In this document: one piece after another, positions 25,000 to 35,500 of the stretch
Numbering within the stretch: the first letter of the stretch is position 1
Layout of the letters: each line of letters starts with the position of its first letter
Source: Lycocorax pyrrhopterus obiensis
Lineage: Eukaryota > Chordata > Aves > Passeriformes > Paradisaeidae
DNA length: 64,000 nt
Assembly (NCBI GenBank): GCA_014706295.1
Contig: JACSVZ010000037.1
Span: forward strand, 3,100,001-3,164,000
Reading direction: 5' to 3'
The notes under the pieces: model-generated
What the model was told of the DNA's origin: nothing
Database searches by the model: none
Seen by the model: the letters and a program-made list of their open reading frames with translations, nothing else
Translations under genes and position numbers: made by a program

Positions 25000-26888
25000 G
25001 CCCAGCCACAGGGTCCACAAGCAAACCAATCCTGTGTTTTTTTCCCCTGCTGCTGCTGTTATTTAAGCCACTCACTCCTGTGCCTGAGTCGAGGCCTGTG
25101 TGGCTGTAAATGAATGTTTGCCTTTGTTCCTGGGGAATTGGGTCCTTGTGCCTCCCTGCCTGTGCTGCACACACAAGGATTTTATGGATAATGCTCGTGC
25201 TGTAATTCTTGTCCTGCCTTAAATCAGAGTTAATTTTTAAAGGTGAACCCGCACACAACAACCCCACCCTTTGAGTCCTTGATGAACCTCTCGCAAGCCC
25301 AGGTTTGGAGATTTTTACCGGTTTCTGCTGAAAACCCAGTTCTTGAAATCCTGGTGCTGTTGGAGGCCCTGGGAGAGGAGAGTCACCAGGAGGAACATCC
25401 CATCTTTGAGGAAAGAGACACTGCAAGGCTGATTATTCCCCACCAGAGCCCACTCCCCACTCCTGCGGTGCCCAGGGAAGGGGATTCGCTGCCATTCCCA
25501 GAGATCCCTCTTTTCTGTCCACACACCAAGAGAGGGAATCTGGTGGGAGAAAAGCAGCGAGGAGCGTGAGACACTGCAGTGATCCTTCGTGCCGAGCTGG
25601 AGGCAGGGAGGATGTGCCAATGGCAGAGAAACAAGGCAAATAAACAGGGAGCAGGGGAAGAGGGGAGTGACTGGCAAAGTTTCAGAGAGAAAAAGCTGGA
25701 ATTTCAGCATCATTGTCCTGTGCTGTGCTCCCCAGGGTGTTCAAGTGCACTGGAGGGCTAAGCCTACACCACCCACCAACGCATCATCTGCAGAAGAGGG
25801 GCTTGAATTACTTTGCCCTCAAGGGGCTTTTTTCTTGTCTAAATGATAGAAGGAGAGCTGGGAGAGTCACTTTCCACTGAGTGTTATGTAAGAAACAGAG
25901 CTGGAGCTCCTTGAGGTTGACTTTGCAGGCAGTGCTGGCTGGAAGGAGCGTTTTTGTGCAGCCAAATTGGCTGCTGTGCCTCTAGCCACGGGATCTGGGA
26001 GAGTCACAGGCACTCCTGCAGATTTTATCTCCCCACACAGCCCCTGGGATGCGTGCAGGGAGGCAAATCAACAACGTGCTTCAAGATTTCTGGGCTGCTC
26101 AGACAGGAAAATACAGGCAGGTAACAACTTCTCAGTCAGTCTAATACTTCTTGTATTTAGAGGTCTTTCTGTAATTAGCTCATTGTCAGCTTGGTTGTTG
26201 GCCACAGAGAGAATTTTTGACAGGTTAATACAGAACAGGAGCTGATCTCCATTTTTATGGCTTTGTGTTGTTCTCCTTATCAAAGCTTTGCTACTAAAGA
26301 CATCCATTCCTGCCAGCTTGGAGATGGATCCCTGGAAGGAGGCTGCTGAATCCACCTTAGGAGGATTCCCAGATAGTCCCAGATCCTCTCCTCACTTCTG
26401 AAAACAGATGTGAACCTCAGACTCCACATCCCTCTGGCAAAACCCTTCAGACCGTGTTCCCATTATCTGTGTGCAGGAAAAATGCTGAATGGAATTTCCA
26501 GAACCCAAATGCATGGTTCAGGAAAGTCTGTTCTATTTAAAATCAACAGTGATTAAGCAATGTCTAAAATCTCACCCTAAGTCTGTCGATGGCCACAGTT
26601 CACACACAGTGACAAAGCAGAGATGACTTAAGCACTTGGCTTGTGGGGGTATTAAAACCAGACTGAAATCTCCCTGGCTGACACCTCGTGTGTAGAAATG
26701 CCAGCTTGAGTTGCTCATAAATGATCTTTCCAGCTTGATGTGTCGTGGATATCTGCACAGCATGAAGTCAGACAAAGCAGCCCTGTGTCCAACTGATGAG
26801 GCTGGCTGATCCCAGCAGAATGCTTGTGCGGGCATGAAGCTTCCCCTGGAAAAACACCAGAGTGAGATCGTGAGGAATTCTCATCTCT

Positions 26889-27052
26889 GTGTCATCCTGA
26901 GGTGCCACAGGGTGCAGCAGAACATCCTGGAGGAGGGACCAGAACATGCAGATCTGCTGCTGAGTGTTCTGTGTCATCCTGAGGTGCCACAGGGTGCAGT
27001 AGAACATCCTGGAGGAGGGACCAGAACATGCAGATCTGCTGCTGAGTGTTCT
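26889..27052. repeat. 82-bp tandem duplication
   Basis: Two adjacent 82-bp units (26889-26970 and 26971-27052) begin GTGTCATCCTGAGGTGCC. I see a single difference (GCAGCAGAAC against GCAGTAGAAC). A partial third start, GTGTCA, follows. Confidence 0.95.
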
Positions 27053-30000
27053 GTGTCAGCTCCACGCTGCTTCTGCCTTCTCCTCCCACCATCACCTGCA
27101 CTGCCTGCTCAGGCTCCAGCCTGATTAACAACAATTAAAAAGGTTCTCTGTTCTCCCCAGAAATTCCCCCACGACAATACAGTGACAAATGGCACTTCAC
27201 CCACAGTAAGGAAAATGTCTGTGCCTCCAGAATCCTGCCTCGTGATGGTGTGAGGAACTCCTGGATGATCCAGCGTGGTGGGGCTGAGGCAGACTCCTTG
27301 AAATACATTATTGCAAGATAAATCCAGGGAGCAATGCCCTGGAGTCTGTAGAATATGCCTTGCTGGGTTATTGGACTTCATAAAGCTCAGTGGTCACGTA
27401 GGAAGAAAAATTTGTGTGCTGGTGCCAGTGTTCTCTCTGTCTGTAGCACAATTTCTCTCCAGCCAGAACAAAACCATGTGGAATAGGAGGAAACTGAAAT
27501 CCCAGAGACAAATTCCTTCACCCTCAAGGTGAGGATGGCTCAGATCCACAGCTGGGCCCAGCAGGCTGTGCTCAGTCCTGCCAAGCTTTTCTCCCCTAGG
27601 CAGGGAGTTCAACCATCTTTTTCCACTTGTGCTTGTCTGGAATGGGCGGCTGAGGCTTTATCCACCGTAACCATGTGCAAAGCCTCCTCCTGGCATCCTC
27701 CATCCCTGCTTTTACCCTGACACTGACACTGAAGGATGCACTGGAAGAAGAGGAGCTCCAGCCACCACGGATTTGGCTGCCTGGTGCTTCAGGGCTGAGC
27801 AGAGCATGGAGTTGGAATCCCCAGGTCCTTCAGTTCATGAGAAAAGGCTCATAATCCTTAATTAAAGATTAATTAAACCCCTCAGAGCCCCAAAGGCATG
27901 AAGCCATGGAGGGATTTGGGAATACAAAGTGTCTGTCCCATAAGGGGGGTGATGCTGGAACCCTGAGAGAGGCAAATTTAGCAGCACCTCACAAACCAAA
28001 AATCCCTTTGCTGTTGTTTGCTGTTGTTTTCTGGCACGCTGCATTTTTATTACCTTTGGAAGCTGGAATGTTCCTTGGCTCTAATAAAAATGTCTGAACC
28101 TTGGAAGGGCAGTAAAAGCAAACAGGCAATGGAGTCACAGGCTCTGAGTGTGCTGTGATGCATTTTCTATGCACAATATGCTCTTTGCCCTTGTTTGGTT
28201 TTATCCTTCTGAAAGTAATTTTTATTGCTTTTGATTAAAAATTTACCCAAATCACAGACTGGCCCAGGACTCAAAGCAAGGAAGATTCCCAGTCCAAACT
28301 GTAAAAGATGAGGTGGAACTAAAAGGCAAAGATGGGTTTTTTTGCAGAGGATCTAAGATGGAATAGTTCACATGGTGGAAGTTTTTTGCACTGTAAATTC
28401 TTGGAGTAAAGATCATTTTTTGAAAGAATTATGAGTTTCTCTCAGAATACTTTGGGAGCTGATGTTTTAAGGTAAGTACCAAGGAACTGCTAAAACACCC
28501 AGACATTTTCTAATAACTGTGGCTCTCCTTGTGCTCCAGTTTCTATGGAATGCTCTTCTAGATGATGGGTTTTAACTTGCAACTCAAAAAACCCCAATGT
28601 TTAGGCCTCATTTTGCTCCCCCATTCCCCTTCTCTTGTATCAAGGCCATGCCCAGAGTTTGCTCAGGGTTCTGGCATCTCATATCCTCAGTTTTAGGCGC
28701 AGCACAGATGACTCAAAGGACATCTGTAGGCTTGGGGAAGAGAACTCGGAGCGCTGAGCCAACGTGTCATCGTGAGATGAAAAATAATTCCAACAACACA
28801 TCCTGAAAAATGGTCCCATCAACTCCCCGGGGCAGCCTCTAATGAATTCTAATTAGAAGCTGTCACTTCTTGTTATGGGAAGACAGGAATGCTTCAGCTC
28901 TCCCACCCCTTAACCTTGGCGACACCGAGACGAGATCTGTCCCCAGGAATGGTTAAATTTCAGGCATTTTCGCTCCTGAAGGAAATGAATTGGGGATTTC
29001 TGTGTGGGGAAGGGCAGGCACCTCCAGGAGTGCTGGCAGGTTCCTCTCGTGCTCTAAATCCCTGCGCACCCGCTTGAGAACACTTCGTTTTCAAACATTT
29101 GTGCCTGTCATTTCTCATCCTCTGGGCTCCTGCCTCAAACTCCTCCCCTGCTCAGCCTATTCCCTCCCACATTTATGCCCTGGATTCCCAGAGAGGGTTT
29201 CCCTGGAAGGCACATCCGAACCCCATAAAGCCTGTAGGGTGAGTGGCCGGCGTAGAAGGGTTGTGGACGTGGCCAGTTTGATCTGCAGGTTTATAAAACT
29301 GCAACTCTAAACAATCCAGCCTCCCCTCTGCCTCCTCCCAGCACATTCCTTCCATCCATCTTTTTCAGACACTTGGTTTCTTGACAGCATTTACATAACC
29401 TGGCTGAAAACACTCCCACAGCCGATTAAACGGCTGCTATGAAATCCAAAGCTCTGATTAAAAGGCTGCAGCTTTCCAGGACTGCACTGCTAGCACAGAT
29501 GGTTAATGCTCATGGTTTGTTCTACAGGGGAGAAAGTGGCATTTTCCTTACAAGCACACACACCCCGAGCTTTCCCATGGGAATTGCTTGTTTTGTTCAG
29601 ATTATTATTTTAAAGCTGTCATCAGATGTGATCACCCACCAGATTAGAGGGAGCAAAAGGAGATGATCAGAAAAATCCCTGAGGCACAAAGCATTTTGAG
29701 TTGGGTTTGAAGAGAGCTGTCACCTATGGTCGATTTGTTTAGCTCAGGGGTCTCTCCTCCTCTGTAAATTCCTAAAAATTCTCGTGCCCAGCGGCTGCAG
29801 AGCTTCAGAGATGCAGGACGTTGTGGGAATTTGCACAAGGAAGAATCCTCTGAATCATGTAAATACTGGTAAAGCAGGAGCAAGAGGCAAAACCTTTGGC
29901 TCTCACTGGGACTGTTCTGTTCATTTGGCCCTAGACCTGGTGCAGAAATACGGGTTTAAATCTAAACCTGAGTATATTGCAGGAGTAAAGTTCTTTATTA

Positions 30001-31103
30001 CAAAAGTAAAGTGCTTGCTCACAGAAATTCCCTCAATCAAATCTTGCTCAGATAAACATTCCCTAATCCAGATTTTAACCTTTTCCAGACTCCTCTCTGT
30101 CAAAACCCCCAAAAACTCCCGGTGTTTCTCAGGCAGGAACCAGCACATGAGGAAGTAATTAATGCGTGCAGGAGGGGGGGGGGGGAAAGGAAGAATGTGC
30201 TGAATAGAGGCAAAACTGAGACTGAAACCCCTCATCCCACGGGCTGCCTGCTCAGTCCTCAGGATGCAGACAAAAGACATTCCAGCTCCTGACAAACAGC
30301 CTGAAGGGATGCTGGAGCATTCAGCAAACCCCAGGGCTGGGCATTTGTGTAAAGACACAGTTGGACAGAAAATCTGTCTGGTACAGAGTAGGTGGAGTGT
30401 CTTGAACTGAGTATCTGGGAATCAGGAACGAGGTGAGGTTATCCCTGGTCCTACATGCACATGATCCATGGCACACAAAGGCTGCATGGAACATCCCATC
30501 AGTGCTATTCTGGTTTTCAGAAAGAGCTGGAATAATCAGTTAATTCATTAAGGAAAGCCTGGAATGTTTAGTGGAAGCTGTACCCAGAGCCAGGACCCTC
30601 AGCCAAATCACCCCATTTCCAGCAGGCTGAGTCTCACCCAAGGTCTGGCAGAGCAAATCCACCAAATCCACTTAAAATGCTTGGGGGGGGAAAAATCCTA
30701 CCACAAAAAAAGTTACTTTGGATAAATCCTGACCTTACAGGAACACTGTGCCTCAGTTTTCCCATCGACAGACGAGGGTGACAGAAGTGCCACTCAGCTA
30801 ATTCCCAGCAGTGCTGTAAAGCTCATTTGATGAACATTTCTGAAACCACCACGCACAGTTCTTAGAGGGGGAATTGCTGCTGAAGAAGTGTTGTGATTGT
30901 TGCTTATTCCCCAGGTGCCTGAAAGATGGAACTTGGCAGAGTTCCAGAAGAAATATCCTTGTGAGCTCAGATAAGGGATGAGCCAACCTAACAGTCAGGC
31001 TGTCGGTGCAGGGAAGATTCATTATAAACCCGAGGGTCTTGCATAGATCTGAGCTCAGAACCCAGGCAAGGCTCCAGGAGCTTCGTCTGTCCCATGAGGT
31101 ACA

Positions 31104-31150
31104 AAATCATGGGATGGTTTGGGTTGGAAGGGACCTTTAAAGGTCACCTT
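31104..31150 (-). mobile_element. CR1 3'-terminal scrap, inverted
   Basis: AATCATGGGATGGTTTGGGT followed by TGGAAGGGACCTTTAAAGG is the reverse complement of the last about 45 bp of CR1. Confidence 0.75.
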
Positions 31151-31225
31151 GCGCATCACACACCTGGGTAAAACAAGCTGCCAGAAGAGCAGAGCCCACG
31201 TGGAAGACATGCCCAGAACACCTTG

Positions 31226-31360
31226 GAATCCCCCATCCCTGGAAGTGTCCAAGGCCAGGCTGGATGGGGCTTGGAGCAGCCTGGGATAGTGGAAGGTGTC
31301 CCTGCCCATGGCAGGGTAATGGAACGAGCTTTAAGGTCCCTTCCAACGCAAACCACTCGG
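31226..31360 (+). mobile_element. CR1-type LINE 3' fragment
   Basis: CATCCCTGGAAGTGTCCAAG through GGATAGTGGAAGGTGTCC to CCCTTCCAACGCAAACCA is a CR1 3' end, about 75 bp from an inverted CR1 scrap. It ends just before the CpG island of the next gene. Confidence 0.85.
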
Positions 31361-31559
31361 AAAAAGCCAAACTCGGACCTTCCTCCCCGTGCCGCCTTCC
31401 TGCCTTTTATCAGCTCCTATTTTCCCGAGGAGAAACCACAGGTTTTAGGTTTTAAAGACCTCACGCGAGGGTGCTCTCCCGGTTCATCCACTCCCGTGTC
31501 CCTCATCCATCTCCGGTTAGCAACAGGTGCCGGGAGCCCCGGTTGTGACTTCGGCAGCT

Positions 31560-32339
31560 CGTTTGGAGCAGGGAACACACGGACGAGGGGGCTCCAGGTG
31601 ATGCCGGGTCCCCGGGGGGCGGCGGGGCTCGGGGGGCTGCGGGGACCAGGGGGGGACAGAGGGGGACCGGGGGGACCCGGCCGGGTCCCCCCGGTCCCCC
31701 TCTGTCCCCCCCGGTCCCCGCAGCCCCTCCCGCCGCCGAGGGCGGACTCTCCGCCACCGCAGCCCGGATGCCGCCGCGTTCCTGGCCGCTCTCCCGGCCC
31801 CGGTGCCGCCGCTTCCTCCCGGAGCTGCCGGCGGGGGAAGCCGCGGGGAGGGGGCCCGAGGGCTTCTCTTCTTCTCGCCGGGTTATTTTTTCCGGTCGCT
31901 GCTCCAGCGAGGGAGGTGGGAAGAGCCAAAGGCGGCGGTACCCCCTTCCCACCCACAGCCCCCCCCGCCTCTCCGCCGCAGCACATGGGAAGCAAAAGTT
32001 TTCCTCCTCCTCCTCCTGCTGCTCCTGCTCGGTGCCCTCCGCCGGCTGCCCTCGCCCCGCAGCCCCCCCGGGCCGCCCCCCGGCCGCCGGAGGATGCGGC
32101 GGCTCCGCTCCGACACCGGCCCGGGGCTGCGGCGCGTCCCGATGGACGGCGAGGAATAGAGCCGGGCAGGAGCCTCTCCCGCCGCTCCGAGCGCCGGCAG
32201 GGAGCGAGGGCGAGCCTGCGACCGCATCTTCCGGAGGGATCCGCGAGTTTGCGGAGGAAAGGGGCTGTTGGGCGAAAACAATCAGATGCTTTAGCAGCGC
32301 CGGCGAGGCAGCGCCGCATCGCCGCGCTCCGGCCCCGCC
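31560..32339 (+). promoter_or_regulatory. CpG island and 5' leader of the GOLIM4-like gene
   Basis: Very GC-rich sequence leads into the start codon at 32340, which has a strong Kozak context (CCCCGCCATGG). The transcription start is not readable, so promoter and 5' UTR cannot be separated. The region holds a GC palindrome at 31633-31727 and, near the ATG, two very short upstream ORFs (32142-32159, five codons plus stop; 32286-32294, two codons plus stop). Confidence 0.7.
31633..31727. repeat. near-perfect GC palindrome, 47-bp arms, no spacer
   Basis: The left arm 31633-31680 and right arm 31681-31727 are reverse complements apart from one extra base in the left arm (an A in GACCAGG, 31647). 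The centre is ACCCGG|CCGGGT. The left arm also has long G runs on the plus strand able to form a G-quadruplex. It lies about 610 bp upstream of the GOLIM4-like start codon. Confidence 0.95.
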
Positions 32340-32526
32340 ATGGGCACCGGGATGTGCTCGAGGAGGCAGAAGGGGCTGCTGCAGACCGCCTTCTGCCTGC
32401 TCACCGTGGCGTGCCTGGGCTCCGGAGTTTTCCTCTACAACCACTTGCAGCAGAAGGTGCGGAACGCCGAAGCGCTGGCGCAGAAATACAAACAGCAGCA
32501 GGAAGCGCTGTCAGCCCAGCTCCAAG
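32340..32526 (+). CDS. GOLIM4-like: GOLIM4-like exon 1: cytosolic tail, membrane segment, coiled-coil start
   Basis: Residues 1-62 plus one base. MGTGMCSRRQK is the cytosolic tail, with LLQTAFCLLTVACLGSGVFL as membrane anchor and then VRNAEALAQKYKQQQEALSA. The donor is CAAG|GTGAGT. The MGxGMCSR start is the family hallmark and fixes the start codon. Confidence 0.93.
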
Positions 32527-35500
32527 GTGAGTGACCCGCTCTGGATGTGTCCCTGCCCCAACTTCTCTCCCTCCCAGCGTTACGTGCCGCTGGCTTTGCT
32601 GCCCAGCCACACGCAGGGTGCCCTGGGGACTTTAGAGGTTCTTGCCTTTAAAGATGCTGTGCCTGTTTCCTTCTCCCTCCCGCCGCCTTTGGCTGTCTGG
32701 ATTTAGAACAGCCTTGAGTGTGAATTTGCTGCTCGCAGCGAAGGGGGATCGGAGCGTGTTGGATCGGCGAGCTCAGCTGCGTCACGTCTATTCCATTTCT
32801 TCTCCCCCTGGCTGCAAATCTAAACCCCTGTCACGCTAAACGTGGAGCAGGAGAAACGCAGGGGCCGCTCGGGCAGGCTCTGAGATGCGGCTCCGCTCTC
32901 TCTGCCCCGTGTGGAAGTGAGCAGAGAGGGAAGGGATCTTTCACTGAAGTTTGTTACCACTGTCTGCTGCTGCCCATTGCCTTTGCAAGGCGATAAACCC
33001 ACCTCGTTCTCAAGAGGTTGATCCGGGACTAGAAAAGTCTTGCCAGCATTTTTGGGGCTGATGGATGCTGCAGATTTGTACCGCCCTAAAAAGAGGGGAG
33101 GCGGAGGAGGAGGAGGAGGAGGAGGAAGAATCGGCTTTTCTGATCCCGCTGACCAGCACTTGGCTCCTCTGGCAGGAGCTGCCGGAGACCGGAAGGCAAA
33201 CACAGCGTGTGGATTCCTCCTCCCCCTTTCTCCCCTCGTTTGTCCTCCTTACATAAATGCCTCACTGTGGGAAAGTGGGATTTTAGCCCACGGGGAGATG
33301 TCGGCAGGGAAGGCTGAGGACACGCGGTTACTCCACCGCTGAACTCTTATCTCCTTTGTCTAGCCTATCATTCCAGCCTTGCTGTGTCTGCCAAGGCGAC
33401 GTTTCCAGCAGCTGTCACAGGATTTGGAGTCTCTGGAGGGATTTGCTGAGCTCCCCGTGGAGAGGTTTGGTGGGAATCCCCTCGGGGTAGCCAGCACTCG
33501 GGTGTGTAATGCTGGAGGACGGGCTGCCTCTGGAGTGCCCAAATCCATGTGGCCAAAATACTGTTCTACTCAAGGTCAAGAGATTCATTTAACCCCTTTC
33601 CTCCCCCTAAAAAGTCAGTTTAGATCACAGTGTTTATACGGGAGCTCTTCCCCAGCTAAAATCAAACACAGGGGATCTGTCCTGAACTCCCTGGACACAT
33701 CCAGGGGTGTTCTCCCTACAGCCTGCATCGCTGGGGCATTCTGCAGATCTGTGACTCAACATTGATGTCTTTTAGGGTTAAATCTTCTCCCGGTGGTTCT
33801 GTGTGCGGTGTTGTGATGCAAATGGAACATCCCACCGGGGCCCCGGTGCCCAGGGCTGTGTGTTCCTGTTGGCAGCGGGTGGGGGGTGTGTGTTCCTCTC
33901 CAGGAAACAAAACCCAGTCAGCCTTGGGAACTGATCTAAAGTGTGTTCAGGTTCAGTGCTGTTATCGTAGGGTTTGGTTCCATCTTTCCTCACTCCACGA
34001 GGCAATCAAACACCTGCAGTTCAGTCCCAGCTCAATTTCCACCTGCATCCCGAGTTTGGGATGTGCAGAGACCAGCAGGGCACAAGTTAACCCACATTCC
34101 TCTCTTTTGTGTCAGCATCTCTGCTCCTCTTGGAGACAGGGGCTGCTTCTCCAGAGAATGACAGTGGTAGCCTCAGGGAACCCCAGTTTTGGGAACAACA
34201 GGCCAACAACTGAGCCAAGCTCATGTTTTTCCACCCAAATATGTGTGAATGGCAGAGCTGCAGCCTGTTGCTGGGGTTTCTAACCCCCTGTCAGTGCTCC
34301 CAATCCTAAATACAGCTGTTGCCATGGCTACCCTTCTTTATTTTGAGAAGACGCTCACTTGTCCAACAATTTTAACAAAGGCAAGGCTTCTTTTTGGGTT
34401 TGGCTGCCGGGAGAAGCCTGGCAAGTGGCGGCTGGGAGCGATGCTCAGGGGAGTCTCGCGGTGCAGCGGTGTCTGGCACATCTGGCCGTGCCTCTGGTGC
34501 TGTGTCTGCTCCCTGCAGTGCTCTGGGGACAAACCTGGGGCTCTGGGCTCTGTCCCTGCACTTGTTGCACGACTTTCATTCCTGCCTCTTCTTCTGCACC
34601 CGGTCCTGCCTTTTCAGCAGGGGATTTCATTGTTTCGGCAGCTCCTTTGGCAGCAGGTGATGGTGCCTTAGAGCCGAGTCCTGGCTGGATTCCAGCCAGG
34701 ATTTAGACACTGACCACCCTCCATTCTCTCTCGTAAAAGCAAATTGTTAAAGACTTCCTGGCTCCCTGGCCTCCGAACCGTGCGGTGCCAGTTTGGTCGG
34801 ATGAGTTGTTGCGGTGTCTCACCACAGAGATGAGGACAGAATCAGAGAATTTTGGATTATCCTGAGCTGCAAGGGACCCATTGGGATCATCAAAGTCCAA
34901 CTCCTGGCCCTGGACACCCCCAACAGTCGAGACACTGCTGTGTGCAGTGCTGACTCCCTGCTCTGTCTAAAGCTGAACCCACTTTCTCTGGGCTCTGGGG
35001 ACGCGCAGGAATGACAGGAGAGATTCAAACTTTCTTTTTGAGTCCTTAGAGGTTGCTTCAGTTTATCTGACTTTTAAAAACAGGGTCTGGGAGAGCCAGA
35101 TTTTGTGTTGTAAAATCCTGAATAAACAGCCGGTGATCCGGAGCTGTCCCTGAAGCCTCCCCTGCTCCAGGATGGTCTCTCAGGATCTGTGGCTGTGGGT
35201 GTTAGCACAGCCCATGGCTACAGATGCTTCCCATCGCTGGTGGGAAGCTCCCATCACATCAAAGCCTTGCCCTCAGGAGCTCTGCTAGATAAGGCTGCAA
35301 GAAAGTCAGATGCGAGAAAGTCAAAAAGTGAGCACCCATCAGGAACACCCATGGTCTGCAGCCCAAATGTCCACTCCCTGCTCCTGGCAGGAGAATAAAT
35401 ATGTGGGAAAAAAACCCGTGGGGATGAATTTGAGGTTTGTTCATGCTCTGCCTCTCGCTGCTCCCACAGTGGTGTACGAGCACAGGTCCCGGCTGGAGCG

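Larger units (their letters stand above)
21111..31560. other. intergenic region between the MIB2 and GOLIM4-like promoters
   Basis: About 10.4 kb lies between two divergent CpG-island promoters. It holds CR1 fragments in both orientations, AT-rich low-complexity DNA (22.4-22.9 kb), a 68-bp minisatellite (24.5-25.0 kb), an 82-bp tandem duplication (26.9-27.05 kb) and a G homopolymer near 30172-30185. Open frames here are short and resemble no protein I know. Distal regulatory elements may be present but are not recognisable. Confidence 0.7.
32527..35469 (+). other. GOLIM4-like intron 1
   Basis: This 2.9-kb intron has a GGA-rich run at about 33097-33126 and an inverted CR1 piece at 34838-34960. 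Several open frames up to 173 codons were read; none resembles a protein. Confidence 0.8.

Noticed and set aside
31417..32444. 300- and 313-codon minus-strand open frames over the same island
   Set aside because: Antisense shadows of GC-rich sequence, partly reading through the palindrome; no domain.
31223..32530. 435-codon plus-strand open frame through the GOLIM4-like CpG island
   Set aside because: GC-rich DNA lacks stops. The frame differs from the real exon 1 frame, begins in a CR1 copy and has low-complexity Pro/Ala/Arg content.
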